Assembly: GCA_946405485.1 (NCBI GenBank)
Contig: CAMJHJ010000001.1
Location: 1-64,000 of the forward strand
Direction of reading: 5' to 3'
From: an uncultured Bacteroidales bacterium
GTDB taxonomy: Bacteria; Bacteroidota; Bacteroidia; Bacteroidales; UBA932
Length of the DNA stretch: 64,000 nucleotides
Each line of letters opens with the position of its first letter. Within the stretch, counting starts at the first letter, position 1. The position numbers and the translations under genes were made by a program. The notes under the pieces are model-generated. The model worked only from the letters and a program-made list of their open reading frames with translations, had not been told where the DNA came from and did not search any database. Shown piece after piece: positions 16,861 through 26,900 of this stretch.

Positions 16861-19800
16861 ATGAAACTAAATCTAAAAAAACATTTGGTCCCTTGCCTTT
16901 TGCTATTGTTCATGACTGTTCAGGGTCATGCACAGAACAGCATCAGCGGAACAGTATTGGACCAGAATCAAGTGCCGGTAATTGGTGCTATGGTGCAGAT
17001 CAAAGGCACCAACATAGGTTCAATCACCGATGCCGATGGAAAGTTTACGCTTCCTAATGTTAAGGCTGGCGAAACACTGGAAGTATCCAGCATGGGTTAT
17101 GAATCCGTCAGCCAGATTGTCGGCGAAAAGACGGTAATCAATTTCACTATTAACGAGACAAGTCTGCTTCTTGATGACGTGGTTGTAGTGGGATATGGTA
17201 CTGTTAAGAAGAGAGATGTGACTGGATCCATTGCTTCTGTTGATGCTGAAAAAATTTTGAGCAAAACACCTGTAAATGTCTTTGATGCTCTTCAGGGAGC
17301 TGCTGCCGGTGTCCAGGTAACGACCAATTCGGGAGCACCTGGAGAAGACGCAACTGTTCGTATTAGAGGAACTGCTACTTTCGGTTCAGGAGCCAATCCT
17401 CTATATATTGTCGATGAAGTGCAAACGACGGATATTTCCAATATCAATCCTTCTGATATTGGATCCATAGAAGTTCTTAAAGACGCTGCATCAGCTGCAA
17501 TATATGGATCCCGTTCTGCGAATGGAGTCATAATCATTACGACAAAAAAAGGCGAAGTCGGGGCTCCTAAAGTTGACTTGAAATACAACCACAGTATGGG
17601 AAAAGTAGCTCACCTCATTCCTTTGACCACTCCTAAGGAATACCGTTATTTCAACAATGTCAGGAGGCCTCTTATGGGGAAAGCCAATACTGCATGGGAT
17701 GTCGTGACAGACTCCTTGAGGTGGTTCGCCAACGGAAATGGCGATCAGTTCTCGCAAGTATTGAGGATGTCGCAAAAAGATGAGATAAATGCCAGCGTGT
17801 CAGGGGCAACGAAGAAATTCAATTATTTCTCCAGTATCGGTTACCTGAATGAGAATGGTATCGTGGTTAACAGCCGCTATAACAGAATCAATACCAGAGT
17901 CAATGCTACATACAGCCCTTTTGACAATTTGAAAATTGGAAGTAATTTCCAGTTCAGTTACGGAAAGACAGATGGTGTGGATATGGTGAATATCCTTAAC
18001 AATGCATACACATGGTTGCCTCACTTCAATACATATGATGCGGAAGGGGAGATTCAGTCAATGGTTGGAGGAAAATTCAGCGCTCTGGCAAAAGCTGTCA
18101 ATCAGGTGCAGCAAAGCCACACTTTCCATGGAACAGGACAAATGTTTGTGGAATACGGTATTACCAGACATCTGAAAGCTCGTGCAAATATGTCAGGAGA
18201 AATGAACCTTAAGCGTTCCGCTCAGTTCATTCCAAAATCTCTTGTCAGTGGAACAGGACATTCAAGTGGATATGACTTGACCAATCTTGCGTACAATTGG
18301 ACTGCGGAAGCATACTTGACTTATGAAAACTCGGTGAATGACCACAATTTCACGGCGATGCTGGGAACAAGTGCGCAGGAATGGAATATCGAGAAATCAA
18401 GGGTATATGGTCAGGATTTCATGAATGACATCATCTTTACTCTCAATAATGCTACCGTTTATCCCGTTGGAGAGAATTACTCCGAACTTCAGGCTCATTC
18501 ATTGGCATCATTCTTCTTGAGGGGAACATACAATTGGAAAAGCCGCTATCTTCTTGCAATGAATATCCGTTATGACGGATCTTCCCGTTTCTCATCTTCC
18601 AAAAGATGGGGATTTTTCCCTTCAGTATCAGCTGGTTGGAGATTTTCGGACGAGCCATTTATGGCATGGACTAAACCGGCACTTTCAGATTCCAAACTCA
18701 GAGCCAGTTTTGGTGTGACTGGTAATGAGGACATTGCCAATTATGAATCTTGGCCGTTGTATAAAAGCGATGGTACTTACAATGGAATAGGAGGCCTTTC
18801 TCCAAACCTGACGTTTGCTGATCTTGGATGGGAGCAGACTGCACAATACAATGTCGGAATAGACCTGTCATTCTTCAAGGGACGCTTGAATCTGATAGGT
18901 GATTATTATGTAAAGAACACTTCAAATCTCCTTTATAGCGTTCAGGTGCCTAAAGAGACTGGATACAAGACGATGACCATGAATGTCGGTTCTATGACGA
19001 ATAAAGGATTCGAAATCACTTTGAATGCGGGCATTATCCAGACTCGCGATTGGAATTGGGATTTGGGTTTCAATATCTCAAATAACCGGAGTTACGTCAA
19101 TCAGCTCGCAGACCATGCCCCGTTCTTCGCAGGCTCTGAAAATATTGTCTATGTTCAGGAGGACCACCTTATTGGTGAATTCTATGGCATCCGTCATGAC
19201 GGAATCTTTGCATATGATGAGTCAAACGCATTCGATGAAAATTGGAATCAATTGACTCCAATTTTCAATGCTGGAGGCTTTGACCACTATGAAAAGGATG
19301 GAGCTGTTTATACAGGTACAGTAAATAAGAAAAAGCAAGCCGGAGTAACGCTCAAAGCCGGTGATGTCAATTGGCTGGATTCCCCTGAAGATTTGAATGG
19401 CAACATTGATTGGACGGCTGATAAGGTTAAACTCGGTTGTGCGCAACCAGATTTCTACGGAGGACTTTCTTCTCTCTTAAGGTGGAAAGATCTTACACTC
19501 AATGTTATGTTCAATTACAGTCTTGGAGGCTCTATTTACAATCAGGCCTTATACAGAAGAAATGGATATGGTACATCAAAATGTGCTCCTACTCCTGACT
19601 GGATTGCCAATATGTGGACTAAAGCCGGAGATATCGCACTTTATCCTTCGGCTAAGACAGACCGTTCACAAAACAAGCAATCATGTTCTGACTATTGGAT
19701 TGAAGATGCTTCATTCATTCGTCTTTCTTCTGTCAAACTTTCATATTCGATACCATTCAAGAGTAACGTCCTCCGTGATGTGAAGGTATATGCATACGGA

Positions 19801-19938
19801 AACAATCTTCTTACATGGACAAATTATTCCGGTTTTGATCCCGAGTTTGGCAGTGGCAATGTCCTTGCTCCAGGAATTGATACTGGTAAATATCCACGAA
19901 CCAGAGAGTTCGGTCTCGGATTTAACGTTGGTTTTTAA
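16861..19938 (+). CDS. SusC/RagA-family TonB-linked outer-membrane receptor
   Basis: 1025 residues, normal for the family. Signal peptide to about residue 25 (GHAQ), carboxypeptidase-like domain (ISGTVLDQNQVPVIGAMVQI, to about 110), plug domain (DDVVVVGYGTVKKRDVTGS ... AIYGSRSANGVIIITTKKG, about 110-235), then a long barrel with repeated aromatic-ended strands finishing FGLGFNVGF-like (GFNVGF). With the SusD partner 11 bases downstream it imports glycan oligosaccharides across the outer membrane using TonB energy. It is AT-rich like the rest of the acquired block, and closely related to the truncated high-GC SusC at 14273. Confidence 0.95.
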   Translation: MKLNLKKHLVPCLLLLFMTVQGHAQNSISGTVLDQNQVPVIGAMVQIKGTNIGSITDADGKFTLPNVKAGETLEVSSMGYESVSQIVGEKTVINFTINETSLLLDDVVVVGYGTVKKRDVTGSIASVDAEKILSKTPVNVFDALQGAAAGVQVTTNSGAPGEDATVRIRGTATFGSGANPLYIVDEVQTTDISNINPSDIGSIEVLKDAASAAIYGSRSANGVIIITTKKGEVGAPKVDLKYNHSMGKVAHLIPLTTPKEYRYFNNVRRPLMGKANTAWDVVTDSLRWFANGNGDQFSQVLRMSQKDEINASVSGATKKFNYFSSIGYLNENGIVVNSRYNRINTRVNATYSPFDNLKIGSNFQFSYGKTDGVDMVNILNNAYTWLPHFNTYDAEGEIQSMVGGKFSALAKAVNQVQQSHTFHGTGQMFVEYGITRHLKARANMSGEMNLKRSAQFIPKSLVSGTGHSSGYDLTNLAYNWTAEAYLTYENSVNDHNFTAMLGTSAQEWNIEKSRVYGQDFMNDIIFTLNNATVYPVGENYSELQAHSLASFFLRGTYNWKSRYLLAMNIRYDGSSRFSSSKRWGFFPSVSAGWRFSDEPFMAWTKPALSDSKLRASFGVTGNEDIANYESWPLYKSDGTYNGIGGLSPNLTFADLGWEQTAQYNVGIDLSFFKGRLNLIGDYYVKNTSNLLYSVQVPKETGYKTMTMNVGSMTNKGFEITLNAGIIQTRDWNWDLGFNISNNRSYVNQLADHAPFFAGSENIVYVQEDHLIGEFYGIRHDGIFAYDESNAFDENWNQLTPIFNAGGFDHYEKDGAVYTGTVNKKKQAGVTLKAGDVNWLDSPEDLNGNIDWTADKVKLGCAQPDFYGGLSSLLRWKDLTLNVMFNYSLGGSIYNQALYRRNGYGTSKCAPTPDWIANMWTKAGDIALYPSAKTDRSQNKQSCSDYWIEDASFIRLSSVKLSYSIPFKSNVLRDVKVYAYGNNLLTWTNYSGFDPEFGSGNVLAPGIDTGKYPRTREFGLGFNVGF

Positions 19939-19949
19939 TTGAATTAGAC

Positions 19950-21326
19950 ATGAAAAAGATAACATATTTTATATCAGCTTGCCTTGTGTTGGCTCTGTTA
20001 AGCTCCTGTGAGGGATTTCTAAACAGAGAGCCTATCAGTACCTTGAGCTCCAATTTGTTTTGGAAAACATCATCTGACGTGGAATCTGCCAGAGCTGCAA
20101 TGTACTCATCTTTAGCAACAACGATGAGTCAGAAATTCATTGACTGGGGTGAGGTCCGTGGAGGCGGATTTGATGGATATGCATCCAACCCTGCTCCAAT
20201 GGTTGAATTGATGTCTCACGATATACCAGACAACAGCGGTTCTCTTGTATGGACAGATTTATATAAAACCATCAATACTGCCAATCTAATCATTAAACAT
20301 GTTCCGGAAATACCCGGTGTTTCAGCGGCCCCGACTATCGGAGAGGCTTATTTGATGCGTGCCATATGCTATTTTTATGCAGTCAGGGTTTGGGGCGACG
20401 TCCCATATTTTGGCGAAGCTGTTGAATCATATGACTCTGAGACATGCTTAAGAGAGCGTATGGATAAAAATCTCGTCCTCGCAAATATTATCGATGATAT
20501 CGAAACAGCACAGGGCCTCCTTCCGGTTCCTTCGTCAAGCGTAAGCAGGATTCATCTCAATCTCGCTGCGGCTTATGCTGCCGAGATGGATGTTTATGCA
20601 TGGAAACATGAATATTCAAAAGTTATTGAAATCTTTGAGAACAAAGTCTTGAAACTGCCTTCTGCAGCATTCGCTTTCAAAGATTTCAAAGCGACTGAAG
20701 TATCCGATGAATGGATAACCGAGTGGAGAAAGATCGTTTGGGATGATTTTTCTGATAAGGAAGTGATTTTTGCAATTTATTACGATCAACTGACAGACGG
20801 AACACAAAACAAATTCAGGAATCATTTCGGATATAGCGGTGAATGGTTGATTGCGACGGAAGAAACGTTAGCAATGTTTGAAGAAGGAGATATAAGGAAA
20901 GAAGGTACTTTCCATATAGGTGATACATACAGCTATATTGAGAAATTCAGAGCTCTGGGTATAAATCCTAATGAAGGGTATTCCGATCAGGATCTGATTA
21001 TGTATAGATACTCTTATCTGATGCTTCTTTATGCAGAAGCTTTGGCAAATTCCAATAGGGTTCCAGATGCAATAGCACAGGTAAATAAAATACGTGCCAG
21101 GGCTGGTATCCCTGCTTTGGATAAGAATATTTCAGAGAAAGATGCAAAGTTGGCGATTTTAAAAGAATGCCGCCTGGAGATGTTCGGTGAAGGGAAATAT
21201 TGGTTCGATGTCGTTCGTACTGGCCATAACAATGATATTGCAGGCTGTCCGGATAGCAGGGTGCTGTTCCCAATATTCATCGATCATATTCTTCAGAATC
21301 CAAAACTCGTTCAAAATCAATACTAA
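19950..21326 (+). CDS. SusD/RagB-family glycan-binding lipoprotein
   Basis: 458 residues. Lipoprotein signal ends LLSSC (Cys20). The SusD pattern is clear: an N-terminal TPR-rich helical part with ARAAMYSSL and the conserved GEAYLMRAICYFYAVRVWGD segment near residue 130, and a C-terminal RYSYLMLLYAEALANSN with KIRARAGIP and ECRLEMFGEGKYWFDVVRTG. It caps the SusC at 16861 on the cell surface and binds oligosaccharides. Same AT-rich composition and operon as SusC. Confidence 0.94.
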   Translation: MKKITYFISACLVLALLSSCEGFLNREPISTLSSNLFWKTSSDVESARAAMYSSLATTMSQKFIDWGEVRGGGFDGYASNPAPMVELMSHDIPDNSGSLVWTDLYKTINTANLIIKHVPEIPGVSAAPTIGEAYLMRAICYFYAVRVWGDVPYFGEAVESYDSETCLRERMDKNLVLANIIDDIETAQGLLPVPSSSVSRIHLNLAAAYAAEMDVYAWKHEYSKVIEIFENKVLKLPSAAFAFKDFKATEVSDEWITEWRKIVWDDFSDKEVIFAIYYDQLTDGTQNKFRNHFGYSGEWLIATEETLAMFEEGDIRKEGTFHIGDTYSYIEKFRALGINPNEGYSDQDLIMYRYSYLMLLYAEALANSNRVPDAIAQVNKIRARAGIPALDKNISEKDAKLAILKECRLEMFGEGKYWFDVVRTGHNNDIAGCPDSRVLFPIFIDHILQNPKLVQNQY

Positions 21327-21338
21327 ATCGAAAGCAAT

Positions 21339-21923
21339 ATGAAAAAGGTAATATTATTTATCGTAACAGTCTGCTTGTTCGGAATCTTAAGTTCTTGCAG
21401 CTTGAAGCTCCAAAAGGACGAGCCATATAAAGGTGTCGCCCTTGACCCTCACGAAAACATGACCGCTTGGGAGTTCCTGCAGTCACGCCCGGATCTGTTT
21501 GCAAGCATGTCTGATGCATTGGTATTGTGTGGCGTGGATCAATATTATAAGCAGACATCTACAAAATACACTTTCCTCCCTTTTGTTGAGGAGGCCATCA
21601 AACCTAATCTGGACGCAGTAAAAGCCGATCCTAGCCTTATCCCTGCTCTTAAGGATACCCTGATGTTCCACATCATTAAAGGTGAGTACCATGGTTATGG
21701 TACACTCGATTACAGCGTGAAATATGTAGAGACCCTTCTAGGAGGCGATGATGTCATGTCAATGACTCTTTATAAGAATCAGGGGGCCGAGGTGAATATA
21801 GACAGAGTCCAGCTGATGACTGATTGCGGCTCAAGCTCAATAGTGTATTCCATTGGATGTAATCATCTTTGTACCAATGGCCCTGTACATGTTATGGGGT
21901 CTAAGTGTATATATGTAAAATAA
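21339..21923 (+). CDS. FAS1 (fasciclin)-domain lipoprotein
   Basis: 194 residues. Lipoprotein signal ends ILSSC (Cys20). The rest looks like one fasciclin fold: TAWEFLQSRPDLFASMSDAL, KYTFLPFVEEAI, LKDTLMFHIIKGEYHG, LLGGDDVMSMTLYKN and the C-terminal TNGPVHVM. FAS1 lipoproteins are often found in Bacteroidetes polysaccharide loci after SusD, where they may bind or display glycans on the surface. It sits 12 bases after SusD and 7 before the GH115-like gene. Confidence 0.75.
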   Translation: MKKVILFIVTVCLFGILSSCSLKLQKDEPYKGVALDPHENMTAWEFLQSRPDLFASMSDALVLCGVDQYYKQTSTKYTFLPFVEEAIKPNLDAVKADPSLIPALKDTLMFHIIKGEYHGYGTLDYSVKYVETLLGGDDVMSMTLYKNQGAEVNIDRVQLMTDCGSSSIVYSIGCNHLCTNGPVHVMGSKCIYVK

Positions 21924-21930
21924 ATTTTGT

Positions 21931-23982
21931 ATGAAACTCCCAATAATCAAATTGTTGGTGTTTCCACTTTTGATCATGGCGTCTGCCTGCCAGGGTTCCT
22001 GGCTGGCAGACCCTTCTTCTGTGATATTTGTCCTCAATGAGAACGAATCGGCACCTGTCATGCTTGCAGCAGAGACTTTATGCTCTGATTTTGAGAAAGT
22101 CACAGGCATTAGACCGGAAGTGAGCCATGAATGTAAAGATGGAAGAGTCAATGTGGTCATTGTCAATAGAGCTAACAATGAGGCCAATGCAACATCCGTA
22201 CAACTTGAAGGCATTGAGTCACATGCTGTTACTTCTGATAGAAAGAAACATATAGTTTATTTGGAAGGGTATGACAATAGGGGAACAATTTATGCCATCT
22301 ATACTTTTGATGAGAAGGTACTTGGTGTCCCTCCTTTATGGTATTGGTCCTCTTGGGTGCCTGAGAAGAAGAAAAAGCTGCATATACCTGAAGATATAGT
22401 TTTCGGATCTCCTGATGTCCGTTTCCGTTCGTGGCTTGCCAATGATGCTGACTTATGGACCCCTTGGATGTTAAAAAACGATGCGAACAAAGAAGCAATA
22501 TACGAGACCATGCTGAGGCTCAAGTTAAATACCCTTGAATGCGGAGGTCTTGGCTATCCTGGAATTACACCATCGATGAAGTTGTGTGCCAAGTTCGGCC
22601 TTGTTGTTACATCGCACCATATGTTCATGCTCAACACTTCGTTCAGCAATTGGAACAGATATTGGAAAAAGATAAAAGGCTGCAAAGAGGTTCCTGAACT
22701 ATCTATAAAAGATACTTTAAGCCTTCAGGACTTCTGGGAATATGGAGCCCGTTCGGTTATTGAGAGCGGAGTGGAAAATATATGGAATATTTCTTTCAGG
22801 GGATCAGGAGACCAGCCTTTCTGGGTGCTTTTTAAGGATGCTCCTGAAAGTGAGGAAGAACGCGCTGAGGTTATCAATGATATGCTTCAACGTCAGGTCA
22901 GAATCATTAAAGAGTATTCTCATGAGGAAAAGCCTGTAATCAGGATGACATTCTATGATGAGATGGCGGACCTTGTCACAAGAGGACTGGTAACTCCACC
23001 ATCGGATGAGAATATGATTTGGACTTTTTGCTCAGGAAGAAGAGATCACTATCCTTATGACGACATCCAAAATTTCTCTCCGAAAACGCCTGTTAAATTG
23101 GGGTATTATATGAATCTTCAGTTCACTTCTACGGGTGCCCATCTTGCTCCTGCCGAAGGTCCGTGGAAGATGGAATTCAACTATAGATACCTCAATTCAA
23201 AAATGCCATTGTTCCTGTCAGTCGTCAATTCCGGGAACTTCCGTGAATTCCTTTTCACTATGACGGCTAATGCAAAGATGTTGTGGGACATAGATGGGTA
23301 CTCAACAGACAAATGGGTAGAAGAGTATTCTAGGCAATATTACGGGAATAGATATGCCAAACAGATATCGAAGCTATACAAAGAATATTTCTATTCATTC
23401 TGGACTCAGAAAAAACCTGATTTCCCCGGTGGAATGGAACGCCAGTTCATCTTCCAGGACCAGCGGCACACCCGTGCTATCCACTACATCTTCGAGACCT
23501 TCTTCGATTACAATGCCAATCCCCTGCCGGACCGTTTCGGTTACGAAAGGGTTCCCGGGCGTGTATTCCGGGTCACGCCGGAGGATTGCGGCGTCGCCAA
23601 CCAGGTGGACGCGATCCTGAAGGGAATGACCGGCGAGGAAGACGCTTTCGCTGATGTTGCGGACCGGGCGACGGCACTGATGCAGCGCCTGCCGGCAGAC
23701 AAGAGGCCGTTCTTCTACGACAACCTGCTTGCCTATGCGCTCTATATGCAGCATCTGAGCGCCTGCCTGTACCATTATACCTCCGCCTACAAGAACCAGC
23801 ATGACGTCACTGCCGCGGCCCAGAGCCTCGACAAAGCCTATAATGAAATGCTGTCCGCAAGGGAGGCCCTGAAAGCTTCCGAGCGCGGGGTGTTTGAAGG
23901 CTGGTATGATGCGGACCGTATCCTCGGCATGCAGCGGACGCTCGACGAGATCGACGAGACGCGCAAGAAACTCAATCCCTGA
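21931..23982 (+). CDS. GH115-like glycoside hydrolase (putative alpha-glucuronidase), mosaic gene
   Basis: 683 residues. Lipoprotein signal ends MASAC (Cys20). The GH115 pattern is seen: a small N-terminal alpha/beta domain, then GTIYAIYTFDEKVLGVPPLWYW, the PDVRFRSWLANDADLW segment, the (beta/alpha)8 core (LRLKLNTLECGGLGYPG) and the helical YYGNRYAKQISKLYKEY plus PGGMERQFIFQDQRHTRAI. GH115 removes (4-O-methyl)glucuronic acid from xylan. It is shorter than the usual GH115 (800 or more residues) because the C-terminal domain is missing. Codons 1 to about 500 are AT-rich and codons from about 500 on are GC-rich with no frame break, so the gene is a fusion of two alleles. It ends 6 bases from the convergent HTCS gene. 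Confidence 0.78.
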   Translation: MKLPIIKLLVFPLLIMASACQGSWLADPSSVIFVLNENESAPVMLAAETLCSDFEKVTGIRPEVSHECKDGRVNVVIVNRANNEANATSVQLEGIESHAVTSDRKKHIVYLEGYDNRGTIYAIYTFDEKVLGVPPLWYWSSWVPEKKKKLHIPEDIVFGSPDVRFRSWLANDADLWTPWMLKNDANKEAIYETMLRLKLNTLECGGLGYPGITPSMKLCAKFGLVVTSHHMFMLNTSFSNWNRYWKKIKGCKEVPELSIKDTLSLQDFWEYGARSVIESGVENIWNISFRGSGDQPFWVLFKDAPESEEERAEVINDMLQRQVRIIKEYSHEEKPVIRMTFYDEMADLVTRGLVTPPSDENMIWTFCSGRRDHYPYDDIQNFSPKTPVKLGYYMNLQFTSTGAHLAPAEGPWKMEFNYRYLNSKMPLFLSVVNSGNFREFLFTMTANAKMLWDIDGYSTDKWVEEYSRQYYGNRYAKQISKLYKEYFYSFWTQKKPDFPGGMERQFIFQDQRHTRAIHYIFETFFDYNANPLPDRFGYERVPGRVFRVTPEDCGVANQVDAILKGMTGEEDAFADVADRATALMQRLPADKRPFFYDNLLAYALYMQHLSACLYHYTSAYKNQHDVTAAAQSLDKAYNEMLSAREALKASERGVFEGWYDADRILGMQRTLDEIDETRKKLNP

Positions 23983-23988
23983 CGAGGG

Positions 23989-26900
23989 TCAGCTCTCCTT
24001 CCGGACGCACCCGGATTCCACGAATTCCTTGGGAGACATGCCGAACTGCTGCTGGAAGCATTTGGTGAAATAGGAAGAAGAACTGAACCCCGTCATATAG
24101 CAGACTTCACTGATCCGAAGTCCTTTATCCTTAAGCAGGCTCGCAGCCTGCTTTAAGCGTTCCAGACGGAGCAGGTCGTTGGGCGTCATGTCCAGGACTC
24201 CCTGGATCTTCCGGTAGAAGGTGGCCCGGCTCATGTTGAGCTGGCTCGCGATGTCATCCATGCGGAATTCCGTATTGCTGTAGTTCTCGGCGATGATCGC
24301 ATACACCTCTTCGGCGAACTTCTTGTCGGTCTGGCTGACCGCGACCGAAGTAACCGGGAAGAAAGGCGAACTGGCGAAGGCCTTCCGCATATTGGACCGG
24401 TTGAGCAGCAGACTGGCGATGCCGGCTTTGAGCACCTCCATCGAGAAGGGCTTCTCTATATAGGAATCCGCGCCCAGTTCCAATCCCGACACTTTTGATT
24501 TGTCATCCGTCATGGCGGTCAGAAGGATGACCGGAATGTGGCTGAAGCGGATGTCCGTCTTGACGGTGCGGCAGAGTTCGAACCCGTCCATCCTGGGCAT
24601 CATCACGTCGCTGACGATCAGGTCGACCGTATTCTTCTCCAGCAGGGCTGCAGCGTCCAGCCCGTCTGATGCCGTAAGGACCCGGTAAGTCTTGCTCAAA
24701 CCCCTGCGGACGAACTCCAGCAAGTCGCCCTGGTCCTCGACCAGCAGGATTACGGGGCGCTGGTCTCCGGTCTCAGGGACCGGTATTTCAGCCTTCGAGG
24801 CCTTTTCCGAAGCGGAGCTCTCCCCTTCCGTATCCAGCGCATGCTTGAGCGGCAGTTCCAGGCGGAAGACATTCCATTCGTCATCATCCTCCACCGAAAG
24901 CGTGCCGCCCTGGGCCTCAGCCAGCGTACGGGAGAAAGTCAGGCCCAGACCCGTCCCGGGGACGTTCCGTTCCCTATCGGAGCCGACACGCACGAAAGGC
25001 TTGAAGATGGAATCCCGCATATCCGGGGGGATGAGCCGTCCGTCGTTCCTAGTCCGGATCACAAGCTTATCCCCATCCTGGGCAAGCGAAATGTCCAGCA
25101 CGCCGTCCGCATACTTGATGCCGTTGTTGATCAGGTTGGTCAGGATCGTCTTGACCGCATCCTTGTCCACGATGGCATGGACATCCTCTTCCGGCAGCTC
25201 GGAAGAGCAGTTGATATTGCGGTCCCGCAGCATGTACTGGAACCCGGCGAGGGTCTCGCGCAGCAGGGCGGAAATGTTGCAGCGGTTGTAGCGGAGCGTG
25301 ACGCCGGAATGCTCGATCTTCCGAAAGTCCAGGAGCTGGTTGACCAGGGAGAGGAGTTTGGAGGCGTTCGCTTTCACCAGGCCCAGATCCTCGGTCGTTT
25401 CAGGATCCAGGTTCCCATGCTGCAGGACATTGTCCAGCGGTCCGCTGATCAGGGTGACCGGCGTGCGGATCTCATGGGCAATATTCGTGAAGAACTGCAG
25501 CTGGCTCTCGTGCAAGGCCCTTTCCGACTCCTGCTCGACCTCCCGGAGACGTTTCCGGTAATTCTCTTCGTTGCGGCGCCGGATGACCCACAGCGCAAAG
25601 GCGAGGAGGCTGAGTCCCAACAACCAGTAGCACAGCTTGGCCAGGATCGTCCCGTACCAGGGCGGACGGATGCGGATCCGGAGCGAAGTGAGTTCCCGGT
25701 CCCCGGCATTCGGATCTGCGTCCTTGACCACGAAACGGTACTGTCCGGGGTTCAGACCCGCATAGCGGACATACTGGGAACCCTCCAATGGATGCCATTC
25801 CTCATCAGTCCCCTCTAAGCGGCACAGGACGCGCCCGTAGGCGGAATTATAATAGTTGAAGGTGCAGACTTTGAAGGAGAACGAGTTCTGGTTGTGCTTC
25901 AGGCTCAGTCGGTCCAGGTAAGGAAGACTGCGCTGCATCGGCGAGCCGGGCACTCCAATCCGGACAGGAGTACCCAGAATGGAAAAATCCGACAGGACCG
26001 CTGTCGGAGAGGGGCGCTCCGCCGTGATTTCGGAGGGTTTGAAGGCGACAAACCCCTCGATGCTTCCGAAATAAAAGGTGCCATCTTCTGTCCGGAAACT
26101 GGATCGGTCGTTGTACTGATCACAGAGCAGGCCATCCTCCATGGTGAAAACGCGGAATTGTTCCCGGATGGGATCGAATGCCGCCAGTCCATCGTTGGTC
26201 GAGAGCCACAACAGCCCTTTTTCATCCTCTTCCATGCGGAAGACAACATCGTTCGGCAGACCGTCCGTTTGGTCGTAGCGCTTGAAGTTGTCTGATTCAG
26301 GGTTGTACCGGCAGAAACCGCTGCCGTTGGTCAGGATCCAGATGATGCCGCGCGAGTCCTCGCAGATGGACTTGATCTTGTCTCCCGGAAGGGAGGACTC
26401 TTTGGATGCGACGCGGACATAATGCGTCCAGCCCGAATCAGTCTGTGCTTTTTTGAATACACCTTTTGAAGTACCGACCCAGAGTGTGCCATGGCTGTCT
26501 TCATAGATCGAACTGACATAGATGGCGGGGATACCCTCCACCGGAGTAAAATGCCTGGAGAGAGGGTCGAACCGGTCGATTCCGAAATAGGTCCCTACAT
26601 AGATGGAACCATCCTTGCTCTGGGTGATGGCAAAGACACTGTTGTCCCGGATCGAGCCTTCCCCATCCGACTTGTTGATGCGCCGTTTAACGCATTGATT
26701 TCGGGGATCGATGACGACGATGCCGTTCGGATTGGTACCCGCCCAGAGCTCGTCCCCGACCCGGCACAGGCAGGGGATGTTCGGAAAATCCAGGCTCGGC
26801 TCAAACCACTGGAATTTCTCCGTCACGGGATTGAACCGGTTGAGACCGCCGTCCGAGGTCGTAATCCAGATCATTCCGTCCTTATCCCTGCAGAACTGGT

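Larger units (their letters stand above)
15273..23435. other. Low-GC block inserted in a high-GC chromosome (acquired PUL segment)
   Basis: Base composition changes sharply at both edges. The hand count is 33/60 GC at 15181-15240 against 20/60 at 15301-15360, and 19/60 at 23341-23400 against 40/60 at 23521-23580. The block holds an acetylesterase, an HTCS fragment, SusC, SusD, a FAS1 lipoprotein and the first three quarters of a GH115-like gene. Left edge: broken native SusC. Right edge: inside an uninterrupted reading frame. No transposase, integrase or terminal repeat is visible, so recombination between related loci is the simplest explanation. The right edge is approximate (23420-23460). 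Confidence 0.8.

Noticed and set aside
15273..23435. Low-GC block as a conjugative transposon or IS-borne island
   Set aside because: No transposase, integrase, relaxase, terminal repeats or tRNA site; the right edge lies inside an intact reading frame.
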